The notes under the pieces are model-generated. The model was not told the origin of the DNA and did not search any database. It worked only from the letters and a program-made list of their open reading frames with translations. Below, piece by piece: positions 63,986 to 64,000 of a stretch of DNA of 64,000 nt. A program made the position numbers and the translations under genes. Source of the DNA: Arthrobacter sp. OVS8 (GTDB taxonomy: Bacteria > Actinomycetota > Actinomycetes > Actinomycetales > Micrococcaceae); assembly GCA_028370155.1 (NCBI GenBank), contig CP116670.1, forward strand, positions 1,178,001-1,242,000, in the 5' to 3' direction. Each line of letters begins with the position of its first letter. Position 1 is the first letter of the stretch.

Positions 63986-64000
63986 CTCGTGGGTCGTGCT

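Overview
The window looks like a core chromosomal segment of a high-GC actinobacterium of the family Micrococcaceae, close to Arthrobacter or Pseudarthrobacter. The basis is gene content and order read by eye: an actinobacterial mra/dcw cluster without ftsA, DivIVA and SepF next to FtsZ, a GarA/FtsR/bifunctional-nuclease block ordered like mycobacterial Rv1826-Rv1830, a PknL/aroG-type block ordered like Rv2173-Rv2182, and a MurE whose amino-acid pocket fits lysine-type peptidoglycan. No insertion sequence, prophage, CRISPR array or obvious transferred island was seen.

Layout. 1-4.4 kb: end of polyphosphate glucokinase, nrdR, hisD, a membrane protein and a flavin reductase. 4.4-11.7 kb (minus strand): dnaE, rluD, lspA, divIVA, yggT, sepF. 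11.7-30.2 kb (minus strand): the cell-wall and division cluster, transcribed mraZ-rsmH-ftsL-ftsI-murE-murF-mraY-murD-ftsW-murG-murC-ftsQ-ftsZ-pgeF-yggS, mostly with overlapping starts and stops; mraZ is preceded by a promoter carrying three 10-bp-spaced GTGGAG boxes. 30.5-43.3 kb: DUF3040 protein, dinB, lipoprotein, polyprenyl synthase, Rv2175c-like DNA-binding protein, LysM transglycosylase, PASTA kinase, class II DAHP synthase, acyltransferase, two tandem hydrolases and a membrane protein. 43.3-51.2 kb: glucokinase, acyl-CoA ligase, pyruvate carboxylase, an orphan ParA-like ATPase. 51.2-55.4 kb: MerR regulator, bifunctional nuclease, FtsR, GarA, gcvH, fpg, then tRNA-Pro. 55.7-63.7 kb (minus strand): parA-scpA-scpB-rluB-tyrA-cmk-plsC-der, an apparent operon.

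The genes work together mainly in peptidoglycan precursor synthesis (MurC-F, MraY, MurG), septum assembly (FtsZ, SepF, FtsQ, FtsL, FtsW, FtsI), polar growth (DivIVA), chromosome organisation (ParA, ScpA, ScpB) and Ser/Thr-kinase signalling (PASTA kinase, GarA, Rv2175c-like protein).

The most important caution concerns the sequence itself. I count about 68 places in about 32 genes where the reading frame breaks and is restored by adding one base (two in der), nearly always in a G or C run. Many of the broken genes are essential, so I read these as assembly or basecalling losses rather than pseudogenes. Spans below cover the whole intended gene, and loss sites are listed per gene. I did not find a convincing new biological system; the best leads are regulatory DNA elements (MraZ boxes, long palindromes at convergent junctions, a palindrome shared by the ftsZ leader and the parA upstream region, and iteron-like repeats before parA).
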